The translations under genes and the position numbers were made by a program. A model generated the notes under the pieces. The model was not told the origin of the DNA and made no database searches. It saw nothing but the letters and a program-made list of their open reading frames with translations. This document shows, one piece after another, positions 54,939 to 64,000 of a stretch of 64,000 bases of DNA (positions are counted from its first letter, which is position 1; each line of letters opens with the position of its first letter). Origin of the DNA: Subtercola sp. PAMC28395 (GTDB taxonomy: Bacteria; Actinomycetota; Actinomycetes; Actinomycetales; Microbacteriaceae); NCBI RefSeq assembly GCF_018889995.1, contig NZ_CP076547.1, positions 558,001 to 622,000 of the forward strand, given 5' to 3'.

Positions 54939-54960
54939 CTTTCAACCGCTCACTTCATAG

Positions 54961-55737
54961 TCAAGCCACCTTGAGAAGTACGTCCGTGGATAGCTGTGCG
55001 AGACGTGAAACTATGGCGCCTGTCAGCACTATTCCAGAGCCCAACCTCCCGGGGCCGAATGAAATGACCAAGTAGCGGCGATCTGGCGAGCTCGACAGCG
55101 GTGCCTTTGCGTGATGGGCAGAAGTCGAGACTAAGCCATCTATGGCACTCTCAAATTGTTCTTGTCGAAGTATCGCGTCCGGTTCAGAAATCACGCTTCG
55201 ATTGCCTCCCGGGATTTCGACGTCTGCACCGATGCGCCTTTCCGCCATATCGAGGACAATTTCGCAACGATCTGGGAGGTCTTCTGCAGTGTTCTCATCC
55301 TCGGAACGAAGAACGTCGATGTAGACATCACTGCTCCACCGAGCCCATATTCCTAACAGCTGCGCCGGGAGCACGATCCGCATTCGTCCAGCATCTGGCC
55401 AAAGCGAGAACCTCATGTTCACGAGCCCTCCTCGCTCGAGCACCGACTCGGGCGAGAATTTCGTCTTATCCAAAAGCGTCGCGCTTTCCGGCCAAACGTC
55501 ACTCAACGCAATGGGTACTGATCCACTCCGGAGATACAGAGTCTCAGCATGAAGAGTCACCACTACAGACTCATCCTTCCTAGTGGTCACGTGCTCGGCG
55601 CCATGAAGTTCGTTCGGCGTCACTAGCTCGCGATTGGGAAACAAGACTGATGTGACGACGTAGATGCAACTCGAGAGAGAACCCATCCGCCCTTGCCCTT
55701 CTGTTTGATCACGCAAAAAGCAATTCGAATGCTTCAT
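54961..55737 (-). CDS. Hypothetical protein, candidate immunity for the main RHS toxin
   Basis: 258 residues, starting 8 bases after the main RHS stop with GAGAG ahead of ATG 55737. No membrane helix; acidic, beta-strand-like sequence (VVVTLHAETLYLRSG, RMRIVLPAQLLGIW). Position immediately after the tip is what is expected for an immunity gene, but the family is not recognised. Confidence 0.6.
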   Translation of the reverse strand: MKHSNCFLRDQTEGQGRMGSLSSCIYVVTSVLFPNRELVTPNELHGAEHVTTRKDESVVVTLHAETLYLRSGSVPIALSDVWPESATLLDKTKFSPESVLERGGLVNMRFSLWPDAGRMRIVLPAQLLGIWARWSSDVYIDVLRSEDENTAEDLPDRCEIVLDMAERRIGADVEIPGGNRSVISEPDAILRQEQFESAIDGLVSTSAHHAKAPLSSSPDRRYLVISFGPGRLGSGIVLTGAIVSRLAQLSTDVLLKVA

Positions 55738-55745
55738 CAACTCTC

Positions 55746-58700
55746 TTATCCCGTTGCTGCGGAAAATGGAAGCGTAATCACTCCCACAATCACGATTACA
55801 ACGACAGCGACAACGACGCCCACCTGATTCTGATCGACCTTTACTGGGTTATTGGGAAGGCTGGCACTATGAAGGTAGTCATCCAAATTTCCGATTGATT
55901 CGCCGTCCCCACCCTTGATTCTTACATCCCCGTTGTCGAGATCAATTTCGACGTCTGGGTTACTTCGTTTGCCGCCAATCACCCCCCCATCTTGCTTGAG
56001 ACGTTCTATTGCCGAATTGATGTCTCTCACAGGTATTCCCCACCGCTGAGAAACCCTCGACGGACGATCTGTCCAGGAATGGGCCTGCGATATTCCGACT
56101 TTGAATTGTGCTGGACTGAACGCGCGCACACCTTGATAGATGCCTCGTGACTTGATCAACGCGGCACGAGATTCGTATGCATCAGGGCTCATGTTCCCGC
56201 TGAGGTCAAACTTGTTGATGGGGTCGTTGGGGTAGTTGTAGGCGTTGGCGTTGCCGCCCTCGACCGCGTCAACGCCGAGGAACCTTCCCAAAGCCGCGAC
56301 GTACTGCCGGGCACCCATCTCGACAGTCGCGATCGAACCCTGGTGCTCGTAGAGTTTGTCGTTGCCGCCCAACCAGCCATAATCCGCAGCCCCCGGCAGC
56401 GTGTCAGGTACCGTGCCGTCGCTGGCCGTCGTACCGATGACACCGGTCGCGCTGATCGGTTGACCGTACGGGTCGTACCGGTACACGGATGACCGAACCC
56501 CAGCCTGGGTCGCGGTCACCACCGTGTCACCATGAATGTTCGGGTACGACCACACCTGATCACCCGTTGCCGGGATCAGAACGGTGACGCCGCCAGGGAG
56601 GGCGAGCATCCGCGACACCGCCGCCGTGCCCTCACGCACCATGATGGGTGAGCTGCCGCCACCGGCGTACAAGTAGAACACCGTACTCGTGCCCGTACCA
56701 GCACCCGTGCCGGGAACAACCGTGGTTCGGGAGACGATCCGGTCGGTCTGATCGCGCAGGTACGTCACCGTCGTACCATCCGTGACACCACCGGTCAGCG
56801 TCGTCGTCACGTGACGGTTCACCGCGTCATACCCCAGAGTCTGATCAGCCAGGGTCTTCATGTTGCCGTGACTGTCATAGACCAGCTTCGCCGCAGGCAG
56901 GGCGGTGTTCGTCGTGTCAGCACCCGACACCGGGTTCGTGACCGTGCTCGAGGTCAACTGATCGGCGTTGTTGTAGCAATACGCCGTCGACGTTGTCACA
57001 CCACCGAACACATCCGTGAGGCTCGTGCGGTTACCGTCCATGCCCGCCTTCGTGTTCACCCCACACCCGCCGGTCGCGGCGAACCCATAGGTGAGCGTGT
57101 GCCCGGCCGTTGACGCTGTGATCAGCCGGCCCGCACCGTCATACCCGTAGGTCGACACGGCAGCGGTCGCCGTACCGTCTTGGGTGCTGTCTTTCAACAC
57201 CCGGCCCGCCTGCGACCGCGCGACCGTGTCACTGAGGCCCGGCTGGCCGGCAGCGAATGACCACGACAGACCCACCGTCGCACCGACACTGTTACGGGTG
57301 ATGGCCTGTAACGCCGAACCATTACCTGCGTTGCCGGCACCCGAAGGGTACGACACAGACGTGAGTTGCCCTGTCGCGTCATACGCAGGCACGGCGATCA
57401 CGTTCGCGCCGTCTTTCACCTGGGTGACCTGCCCGTCGACGTTGAACGTCGCCGACTGCACACTCGCCGTGCCGCCCGCGGGGAGCACCGATGTCGACGT
57501 CACCTGGCCGAGCGTGTTGTACGTCGGCGTCGTGACCGTATTCCACACATCGGTGTACGACACTGTACGACCCAGGAGATCGATTGTGGTGCTGATCTTG
57601 CCACCTGTCGTCGTGGCCGAGAGCGAGTCATCTGTCGACCATCCAACCAGAGGATTACCGGTCGGCACACCCGCGGCCGAATACGTACCCTCGGCCGTGT
57701 ACCCGTTCGTCACTGTTCGGATCGTCGTCTGCGCACCGTACGGAGGATACGTCGTCTTGGTCACCTGGCCACGAGCGTTGTAGGTGACACACTGCCACCC
57801 CGAATCAGCGGATGCCCGCGACCCGGCAACCCGGCCGAACGCGTCGTACACCACACTCGAGACGATGTTCCCACCGCCCGCAGTCGTCGGCGAAGGAGTC
57901 GTCGTGCTCTGCAGCATGCCGTACTGCTTCGTACCCAACGGCACCCCGCACACCGGCGTCGTGAGCGCCGGCGAGAACGACGCCTCATACCCACCGTTAT
58001 CGGAGTAGTACGCATACGTGTAACCCGCGTTGGCCGCACCCGAAGCAGTGGCTGCGGGCAACGTCTTACCCACCCGACGCTGATACCCGGTCGCTGCAGT
58101 CTCGTAGCTTGTCGCCGTCGTGAGGTTCGCACCAGATGGGTCGATTGTTGACGACACTGCCATGCCCAACCAGGGGTTAGACCCGTAGGCCGTCGTCGAC
58201 GACATGTTAGACACCGCGCCGGCAGCGACACCTGTCGTTCCCGTCGGCACCGTGTCATACGTGACACTGCTCGTCGAAAGACCATAGTCCGGCTTCAACT
58301 GCGCAGCCGGGACGACGTTGGAACCGGTGACATCGGGTCGAGTCCAGAACAGCGCGAGTGTGCCCTGCGCGGCCTGGTTGGCGTAGTCCAGCCTGATGGA
58401 GACTGTCTTGCCCGCGGTCATCCCCTGCACTGTGCCCACCGTCGACCAGTGTGCGGCAGAGTTGACGTTGTCATCGACGACGAGCACGTTGTCGATCCAG
58501 AGGCGCGTGCCATCGTCGGCATAGGTCTTGAACTGGTAGTCGCCGTTTGCCGGGAAGGTGATCGTACCCGTGAGGCGCGCCGACCAGGAGCTCGTCGTTA
58601 TGGCTGGGATGGGTGCAGTGGTGCCCCAGTCACGGTTGATGTCGCCGGGCATGACGGTGCCCGGAATGCCGAGGCTGTAGCCCTTGGGCACGCCCGTCCA

Positions 58701-61700
58701 GCCGGGGTTGTCGTAGTAGGCGGCGTTCAAGCCCTGCAGGTTCTCGTCGTACCCGGTGTGAGTGTGCGCGACCGTTGTCGTGCAGGCCGTCGTGGCGGTG
58801 CGGTCTGAATTGAAGCACGACGGTGCCGCGGGGCCGTAGCTGTCGGTGACCCGGTCACGATTGTCGTAGACCGTGGTCGACATCAGGCCCTGCGCGTTTG
58901 TGGCAGACAGAGTCTGGTCTTTGTCGTTCCAGACGGTTGTCGAGCTCAGCCCCGAGGGGCTGGTAGCGCTCGTGGCGCGGTATGCCGCGTCGAAAGTGAC
59001 CTTCTGCGCGTGCCCCGTCGTGCCCGTTGTGTTCGGCAATGGCGTGCCAGCGGAGTCGACGACGTCGACGTAGGTCGTGCCGTCGACGGCGGTCACTGAC
59101 GGGCCGGCCGCGACGGGTGCAACCGCGTAGGTGTACTTCTTGGTCGGTCGGGCCGTTGTGTTTAGGCCGTCGGGTGCGGGAAGTGAAACCTTGATCGCTC
59201 GACCGGTTGAGTCATACGTGATGTCTGTTCGGGTGCCGGAGCTGGCGGTGCGGCCCACAACCGCATTGATCCAGTCCCATCCGAGAGGATTTCGTACCGT
59301 TATTACTCGCCCAGCTCCGTCGTAGGAGAAGGACGACTTCGCGCCGCCGGGGTTGACGATCGACTCGAGGTAACCGTTTTGATCGTAATGAATATCCGTT
59401 GTCTGGGCAGGCACCGAATTCTGCGTGGGGTAGACGATCTGACAGAGCTTCGGGCCCGCGCCTATCGCCGCAGCCGCAGTCAGAGCCGGGTCGCCCGTAC
59501 AGACGGTCGCGTAGATGAAGGAGACTTCGCGGGCATAGCTCGCAGGAGTCGAACCGACGTTGGTTTGAGACAACCTGTCACTGATCTTGTCGACGGCACC
59601 CGTATCCGATCGGAAGGAAACAACTGGGGCCGCGGGTTTGAGCGCTTCTTGCGGGCTCGAGACCTGCACGACTTTTCCCTCAGTGTTGAACAGATAGGTG
59701 GTGCCGGCTTCGTCTGTGAGGCTGACCTGCTTGTTCGCATCCAGGCTCAGAATACCCGCCTCCCCGGGTGGGGGCGCGTATCCACCGGCGGCCTTCTTCG
59801 TGTACGTGTGAACGCTGCCCGAAGCATCAGTGAGAACGATTGAGGAGTCGGTCACCGCGGCCGAAGAGTAGAAGCCAGACGGCCCTGCGAGTGGTGTCGA
59901 GCTCGACCACCCGGTGGGGAGCGTGTTGATGGTGCGGGTGAACCAGCTCGCCGGAACAATCTGCTGCGTGCTGGTCTGGCCCTTCAGGCGCACCCACAGC
60001 TTCATCTGGGCGCCGCCCCCGTTTTCGAAGTAGTTCACGGTGATCGGGACTGGCGTTGTAGACAGAGCAGTCGACCCAGCGCCCCACCCGGTTTCGGCCG
60101 CCGTGTTCCACTGGTCGACCATCATCGTGCCGTTGACCAGGATCTGGGTTCCGTCATCGCGGTTGTACCCGAATTCGTACTGGGTCGGTGTCGCATCGGG
60201 AGACCTGATGAAGCCCGTCCACCGGGCCATGAAATGGTCGTTGTCGACGACCCCTGGTGCCGGAGAACCCGCAGTGCCGTTGCTGCCATCGACCCAGTCG
60301 AAGTTGATCGCCGGATCTACCCGGCTGATGACCTTCTTGGCCGCCGCGAAATCCGACGCCGCCCCGGTCGGAGCGGCCGGCATACCGTTGAAATAATCGG
60401 CGTTGAGGCCCGCGTTCGAGGGCGCCTGCGAATTGTAGGAGAACGACATTCCCATCGGCCCACCGACCGTTGCGACTGTCGGCGAGGTGAACTGCATGTT
60501 CACGTTGCCGTTGGCCAGGTTCACCGTGACCGGGCCAGCCGTATCGGTCGGAGAGGGCCCGCCCGCGCCGATGCGCTTGTTGACGCTGAACTTGTTCACC
60601 CAGAACGGGCCGAACGTGCCAGCGCTGTCTTTGGTGAGCACGGTCCAGGAGTACGTGCCGCCATCTTGCAGCGATGTTGCGTCGGGTGGCGTCCACGACG
60701 GAGTGACACCGGCAGCGAAGGTCAGCCACGACGAACTCACGACCTGGCCCATCGTTGCATCGGACCCGGTAGTCACGCGGAACTGGTACTGGAAAGCCAA
60801 GCCGTTCGGATGCGTTGCGGGAGCGACGGAGAGCATCGGTTGCGTGGTCACCACGACAGCCTTGTCGATCGGTGTGGCGGTGCTCTGGTCGGGATGCGCG
60901 GGGTTGTCGGTCGTGAAGCTGTAGACCGGCGTGCTCGGCCACACGGGAGAAGAAGGGTCGGTGTTGAAATAAGCGTCGTGCACCCAGGAACGCCAGTAGT
61001 ACGTGGTGCCGGGTTGCAACAGATGAGCGGGAATCGTCATCGTGTCATTCGAATACCACCCGGAGTCGTAGATCTTGCTCGCGTCAGGGTCTGCCGTGGT
61101 GCCGAGCCGGAAGAGGTGGGCGAGGCCAGCGCCTTCCGGGTCGTACCCACCGTCAACGTGAAGGGAGGGCGTGAACGAGGTGTTCGTTGCTCCGTTGGCG
61201 GGGGTGGGCGTGTTTCCCGGGCTCGGGTAGTCCTTGTAATACACGAGCATCTGCAGGTCGGCGTGCTCGTAGGTGAACGTGTTCGGGGTCTCGTCTCCCG
61301 CTATGGCCAGGTAGTACCCCGAGACGTGATCGCGAGCCAATTGGTTGAGTCGGTTTGCGAGGCGCATGTCATTCGGATCGGAAGCGCCACTGGTGGCATC
61401 GAACCCGACGTTGCCGAGCTGTTCGCCCAAGCTGTCGAAACCCAATTGCGTCGCGTGATAGAGGCCGCCCTGGTGATAACCGGTGCTCGAATCGTTGTAT
61501 TTGTCGACCGCCGCGACTTCGGCTGCAATGATCTGTTTGCCGAAGAATTGCTCGTAGTTGAAGTGGACCACGGTGCGCCAGACGCCGCCGTTGTTCGAGT
61601 TGCCGACTTGGGCACCCGCGTTCACGTTCGTCAGGCCGTTGCTCTTGTACGTATGGGTGTTGTCATTGTCGATGCCTGGAGCGGTCGTCGGGTCGACGGA

Positions 61701-62714
61701 GACCGGGTAGACCCTTGCAGGGTCATTGAGCCACACCATGCTGGGTTGCATGCTGACCAGGTACTGGTCGCCCTCGCGCAGAAGCGTCATACCCACCGCA
61801 GCCTCGGCGTCGGTCTTCTGACCGTCTACGCCAGACGAATCCCACATGCGGGGTGCGGGGATGACGAACTTCACTTCACCCGCTGAATCGGAGAATTCAA
61901 TGCTGCCTTCGGCGGTCTTCACCGCCGACAGACCGGCGGCGTCGACCTTCCACGTCCAGGCCGTTGCGGCAGCGGGGCGGGAGTTTAGCCGGAGGAGTTC
62001 TTTGACGTCGGCTTCGTTCACGTCATAGACCAGGTCAGTGCCCGGGAAGACGTCTTTGTACTCGAGATGGTTCTTGGAATCTGACCATGGCGCGAGATCT
62101 CGCTGGAGAACCGAGTGAGCGGCACCCTTCAGGGCGAAGCCGATCGTATTCGAGTCTCTCGTCATCGATACGACGGTCGAATCGTCAGCGTATTGCGAGA
62201 ACTGCGGGTGCAATGGATTCAGCTCCACCTTCGCACCGCCCTGGCCGAGCCAGGACCACGGCCCGGTCGTTGTCAGATCGGTCTGAATCGGCACCCACGA
62301 ATTGCTGCTGTCTTGAATGTTGATGGGCGATGTCGAAACCGACGAGATCTTCATGCCGTCGGGGCCGGCATACGTGTTGCTGAATTCGTCGGCCGCGACG
62401 ACCGTCTTGCCGTTCGGGTCGAAGTTCGACACCGCGGCCGAGGCGTCGACAGGATCCGCCGTTGGTGCAGGCGACGGTTGCACGACCGGTGCGGGATCCG
62501 GCGTAGAGGTGTCAGTCGCGCTACCCGGTGACGACGAGATCGGCGGCAACACCGGAGTGTCTGACTGCTCGGCCTGCACGTCGGGCACAACGCTCGAATC
62601 AGAAGGGGCCGAAGTCGGATCGGCGGCAGCGACCGGCGACGTGAGACCGACAACGAGCAAGACCGTCAATGTCATAGCAGTGACAACAGACGAAGCGAAA
62701 CGCATGGACAACAC
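55746..62714 (-). CDS. Giant secreted RHS-repeat polymorphic toxin
   Basis: 2322 residues. Signal peptide ends near VAAA; Ser/Pro/Thr-rich stretch to about 90; DNRLRE-like domain at about 345-490; Fn3-like region; PA14 domain at about 769-927 and a second at about 1328-1462; YD/RHS repeats; RHS core ending [19 protein letters not shown] and DLSG at about 2172. The C-terminal tip of about 150 residues contains [18 protein letters not shown] and ends in a hydrophobic segment. RHS cages deliver such tips between competing bacteria. Start GTG 62714 or ATG 62705. Confidence 0.9.
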   Translation of the reverse strand: MLSMRFASSVVTAMTLTVLLVVGLTSPVAAADPTSAPSDSSVVPDVQAEQSDTPVLPPISSSPGSATDTSTPDPAPVVQPSPAPTADPVDASAAVSNFDPNGKTVVAADEFSNTYAGPDGMKISSVSTSPINIQDSSNSWVPIQTDLTTTGPWSWLGQGGAKVELNPLHPQFSQYADDSTVVSMTRDSNTIGFALKGAAHSVLQRDLAPWSDSKNHLEYKDVFPGTDLVYDVNEADVKELLRLNSRPAAATAWTWKVDAAGLSAVKTAEGSIEFSDSAGEVKFVIPAPRMWDSSGVDGQKTDAEAAVGMTLLREGDQYLVSMQPSMVWLNDPARVYPVSVDPTTAPGIDNDNTHTYKSNGLTNVNAGAQVGNSNNGGVWRTVVHFNYEQFFGKQIIAAEVAAVDKYNDSSTGYHQGGLYHATQLGFDSLGEQLGNVGFDATSGASDPNDMRLANRLNQLARDHVSGYYLAIAGDETPNTFTYEHADLQMLVYYKDYPSPGNTPTPANGATNTSFTPSLHVDGGYDPEGAGLAHLFRLGTTADPDASKIYDSGWYSNDTMTIPAHLLQPGTTYYWRSWVHDAYFNTDPSSPVWPSTPVYSFTTDNPAHPDQSTATPIDKAVVVTTQPMLSVAPATHPNGLAFQYQFRVTTGSDATMGQVVSSSWLTFAAGVTPSWTPPDATSLQDGGTYSWTVLTKDSAGTFGPFWVNKFSVNKRIGAGGPSPTDTAGPVTVNLANGNVNMQFTSPTVATVGGPMGMSFSYNSQAPSNAGLNADYFNGMPAAPTGAASDFAAAKKVISRVDPAINFDWVDGSNGTAGSPAPGVVDNDHFMARWTGFIRSPDATPTQYEFGYNRDDGTQILVNGTMMVDQWNTAAETGWGAGSTALSTTPVPITVNYFENGGGAQMKLWVRLKGQTSTQQIVPASWFTRTINTLPTGWSSSTPLAGPSGFYSSAAVTDSSIVLTDASGSVHTYTKKAAGGYAPPPGEAGILSLDANKQVSLTDEAGTTYLFNTEGKVVQVSSPQEALKPAAPVVSFRSDTGAVDKISDRLSQTNVGSTPASYAREVSFIYATVCTGDPALTAAAAIGAGPKLCQIVYPTQNSVPAQTTDIHYDQNGYLESIVNPGGAKSSFSYDGAGRVITVRNPLGWDWINAVVGRTASSGTRTDITYDSTGRAIKVSLPAPDGLNTTARPTKKYTYAVAPVAAGPSVTAVDGTTYVDVVDSAGTPLPNTTGTTGHAQKVTFDAAYRATSATSPSGLSSTTVWNDKDQTLSATNAQGLMSTTVYDNRDRVTDSYGPAAPSCFNSDRTATTACTTTVAHTHTGYDENLQGLNAAYYDNPGWTGVPKGYSLGIPGTVMPGDINRDWGTTAPIPAITTSSWSARLTGTITFPANGDYQFKTYADDGTRLWIDNVLVVDDNVNSAAHWSTVGTVQGMTAGKTVSIRLDYANQAAQGTLALFWTRPDVTGSNVVPAAQLKPDYGLSTSSVTYDTVPTGTTGVAAGAVSNMSSTTAYGSNPWLGMAVSSTIDPSGANLTTATSYETAATGYQRRVGKTLPAATASGAANAGYTYAYYSDNGGYEASFSPALTTPVCGVPLGTKQYGMLQSTTTPSPTTAGGGNIVSSVVYDAFGRVAGSRASADSGWQCVTYNARGQVTKTTYPPYGAQTTIRTVTNGYTAEGTYSAAGVPTGNPLVGWSTDDSLSATTTGGKISTTIDLLGRTVSYTDVWNTVTTPTYNTLGQVTSTSVLPAGGTASVQSATFNVDGQVTQVKDGANVIAVPAYDATGQLTSVSYPSGAGNAGNGSALQAITRNSVGATVGLSWSFAAGQPGLSDTVARSQAGRVLKDSTQDGTATAAVSTYGYDGAGRLITASTAGHTLTYGFAATGGCGVNTKAGMDGNRTSLTDVFGGVTTSTAYCYNNADQLTSSTVTNPVSGADTTNTALPAAKLVYDSHGNMKTLADQTLGYDAVNRHVTTTLTGGVTDGTTVTYLRDQTDRIVSRTTVVPGTGAGTGTSTVFYLYAGGGSSPIMVREGTAAVSRMLALPGGVTVLIPATGDQVWSYPNIHGDTVVTATQAGVRSSVYRYDPYGQPISATGVIGTTASDGTVPDTLPGAADYGWLGGNDKLYEHQGSIATVEMGARQYVAALGRFLGVDAVEGGNANAYNYPNDPINKFDLSGNMSPDAYESRAALIKSRGIYQGVRAFSPAQFKVGISQAHSWTDRPSRVSQRWGIPVRDINSAIERLKQDGGVIGGKRSNPDVEIDLDNGDVRIKGGDGESIGNLDDYLHSASLPNNPVKVDQNQVGVVVAVVVIVIVGVITLPFSAATG
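56205..58039 (-). repeat. RHS-core repeat, copy 2 (in the main gene)
   Basis: Partner of 53100-54934. It encodes RHS residues of about 1559-2170 and ends at the tip junction, which makes it an efficient target for homologous exchange of tips. Confidence 0.9.
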
Positions 62715-63116
62715 TGACCAACCCCAAACTTACTTCGGCATCCACGCGGTCGCGAAGGAGCCCCCGAGAGTGAAGCTAGAGCAGCGGCAGCGGTGTCGGC
62801 AAGTCGGGCAACGCCGCTGTTCCGCCCGTTTTCTTTGGCGCATGGCCCCCTCTCGAGTCACAAAATTCACACCAACATGTGTCGGGGGTTCGCGTTCGAT
62901 AAGAATTCGCCCAGAAATCCCCGCCACATCAAGGAAGTGCTGGGCAGCGACTTTCTGAAGGAATTCACATAATTGGGTAGATATTTCCAGCAAACTCCAA
63001 GGCTAAAAGCCACCCAAAGGCAGAGCGAGATCGCCTCGCCGACACGATGAATACGGATCGGGCTGGGGAGGAGGAGCTAAGAGGTCGCGCCGATAGGTGG
63101 TATTTCGGCGTGTTGT
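62715..63116. other. Intergenic region between RHS gene and insertion element
   Basis: About 400 bases, AT-richer around 62940-63010. It should contain the promoter of the minus-strand RHS gene. I see no credible gene or known motif. Confidence 0.4.
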
Positions 63117-63125
63117 CGGCGGGAC

Positions 63126-63190
63126 GGGCACGAGGCCTGTTAATCACGGATGTGTGAATATCTCGTGCGTCAACCGGAGTCCTCGTGCCC
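63126..63190. repeat. Inverted repeat spanning the transposase start
   Basis: GGGCACGAGG at 63126-63135 is complementary to CCTCGTGCCC at 63181-63190. The second arm covers the GTG start at 63185, so the RNA can fold over the start. Confidence 0.55.
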
Positions 63191-64000
63191 GCCGTTCCAT
63201 CATCGATCATTGAGCCGATCTGGCACCAGTTCGAAGCGCTCATCCCACCGGTAGCTGATGAGCACCCACTCGGCTGCCACCGGCCTCGTGTGCCGGACCG
63301 GATCGTGTTCGACAAGCTTGTGCAGGTCCTCGTGCTCGGCGCCGCGTACGTCAAGATCGCCGACAGCAGCTGCTCAGCAACGACAATCCGCCGCCGACGC
63401 GACGAATGGATCATGCACGGGGTCTTCGCCGAGCTGGAGCAGATCTGCCTGAACGCCTACGACAAGATGATCGGCCTCGAACTGACAGATCTGTCGGTGG
63501 ACGGGTGCATCGTGAAAGCACCCTGCGGCGGCGAAGCGGCCGGCCGATCCCCGGTAGACCGCGGGAAGCAGGGCACGAAACGCTCCCTCCTCGTCGACGG
63601 GAAAGGCATCCCGCTCGGCTGCGTGATCGCGGGCGCGAATTGTCACGACTCACCCCTGCTGGCGCCCACGCTGGACACGCTGGGCAGGTTCGGATTCGAC
63701 CTCCCAGAACGGATCACCGTTCACCTGGACGCCGGCTATGACTCTGGCAAGACCCGCGACCTGCTCGACACGCTCGGCTGCGACTACGTCATCAGCAAGA
63801 AGGGCACACCCCTGCAGACAGGAGCCCGATGGGTCGTGGAACGCACGAACTCGTGGCACACCCGCGGGTTCCGTAAACTCCAGATCTGCACCGAGGTCCG
63901 CACCCGCGTGATCGACGCGTTCATCGCCCTCGCGGCCGCGATCATCACCACCAGACGACTGATCCGCGAAGCCTGGACCCGCTACCGCTGGGACACCCGA
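63185..64000 (+). CDS. IS5-family transposase (partial at the window edge)
   Basis: 272 codons open to the last base with no stop. N-terminal part SIIEPIWHQFEALIPP with VFDKLVQVLVLGAAY; DDE residues in LTDLSVDGCIVKAP (D), ITVHLDAGYDS (D) and RWVVERTNSWHTRGFRKL (E). The end of the protein (TTRRLIREAWTRYRW) suggests only a few residues lie beyond the window. GTG 63185 is the start; no ATG precedes the domain. Confidence 0.88.
   Translation, partial: MPAVPSSIIEPIWHQFEALIPPVADEHPLGCHRPRVPDRIVFDKLVQVLVLGAAYVKIADSSCSATTIRRRRDEWIMHGVFAELEQICLNAYDKMIGLELTDLSVDGCIVKAPCGGEAAGRSPVDRGKQGTKRSLLVDGKGIPLGCVIAGANCHDSPLLAPTLDTLGRFGFDLPERITVHLDAGYDSGKTRDLLDTLGCDYVISKKGTPLQTGARWVVERTNSWHTRGFRKLQICTEVRTRVIDAFIALAAAIITTRRLIREAWTRYRWDTR

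Larger units (their letters stand above)
63117..64000 (+). mobile_element. IS5-family insertion element, truncated by window end
   Basis: Carries a DDE transposase gene. The left end is near 63117-63130, where GC-rich GGGACGGGCACGAGG begins; the right end is outside, so inverted terminal repeats and target duplication cannot be checked. GC-rich codon use resembles the host. Confidence 0.75.

Noticed and set aside
54261..54974. Long Arg/His-rich plus-strand frame (and its twin at 57366-58151)
   Set aside because: It is antisense to the RHS core, the same in both repeat copies, and has no start context or homology; GC-rich codon bias explains it.
53100..58039. RHS duplication as an assembly error
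   Set aside because: The two copies carry different tips, differ at scattered positions near the tip and are separated by a unique gene, so they are most likely real; long reads would settle it.
60234..61886. 550-residue plus-strand frame opposite the RHS N-terminal half
   Set aside because: Arg/Val/Gly-rich, antisense to DNRLRE and PA14 domains that are clearly coding on the other strand.

Overview
The window is high-GC, gene-dense actinobacterial DNA, most like Microbacteriaceae. Pointers are a 32-codon bS22-type ribosomal protein next to an excisionase-type HTH gene, an archaeal-type Asp-tRNA synthetase, an orphan winged-helix regulator, SufS/SufU, many GTG starts with ATGA/GTGA overlaps, and nested intergenic hairpins. 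No rRNA, tRNA or CRISPR array was found. Genus cannot be fixed from sequence alone.

Layout. 1-1662: cytochrome c maturation genes (histidine phosphatase, TlpA-like thioredoxin, CcdA cut by the window edge). 1.8-6.1 kb: small membrane protein, aspS, a divergent RadC-like gene with a broken 5' end, Dabb and glutaredoxin genes, a HAD phosphatase, bS22 and an HTH protein. 6.3-9.8 kb: large secreted subtilisin with a cell-wall sorting-like tail. 10-16.1 kb: ArsR regulator, TrkH/TrkA potassium uptake, proC, a CDF metal transporter, tadA and upp. 16.1-18.1 kb: regulatory DNA with a leaderless Cys-containing mini-ORF ahead of a winged-helix regulator, a candidate sRNA and a 110-bp tandem duplication. 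18.1-25.9 kb: MarR, photolyase, a membrane-anchored HExxH protein, a molybdopterin oxidoreductase with a flavin reductase, dienelactone hydrolase, an LLM oxidoreductase and an EEP nuclease.

25.9-36.4 kb holds the most interesting metabolic locus: two divergent operons encoding TetR, an alkyl-DHAP synthase-like flavoenzyme, two PlsC acyltransferases, an SDR, a fatty acyl-CoA reductase fused to a HAD domain, a LarA-like protein and two paralogous ferritin-like proteins, only one of which keeps a full di-iron ligand set. Together these could build ether lipids or plasmalogens aerobically. 36.5-40.7 kb: histidine phosphatase, then IclR plus pcaF/pcaJ/pcaI of the beta-ketoadipate pathway. 41-50.3 kb: a GGDEF-EAL protein, sufS/sufU, lipB/lipA, a ferric-reductase-like flavocytochrome with an FMN-binding partner, an aldo/keto reductase, a DUF2256/DUF3253 protein and a family of intergenic stem-loops.

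50.4-62.7 kb is a polymorphic-toxin locus on the minus strand: a 2322-residue secreted RHS protein with its own C-terminal tip, a likely immunity gene, then a displaced RHS cassette that repeats about 1.8 kb of the RHS core almost exactly but carries a different tip, followed by several small, mostly membrane-protein genes. An IS5-like transposase gene runs off the right end.
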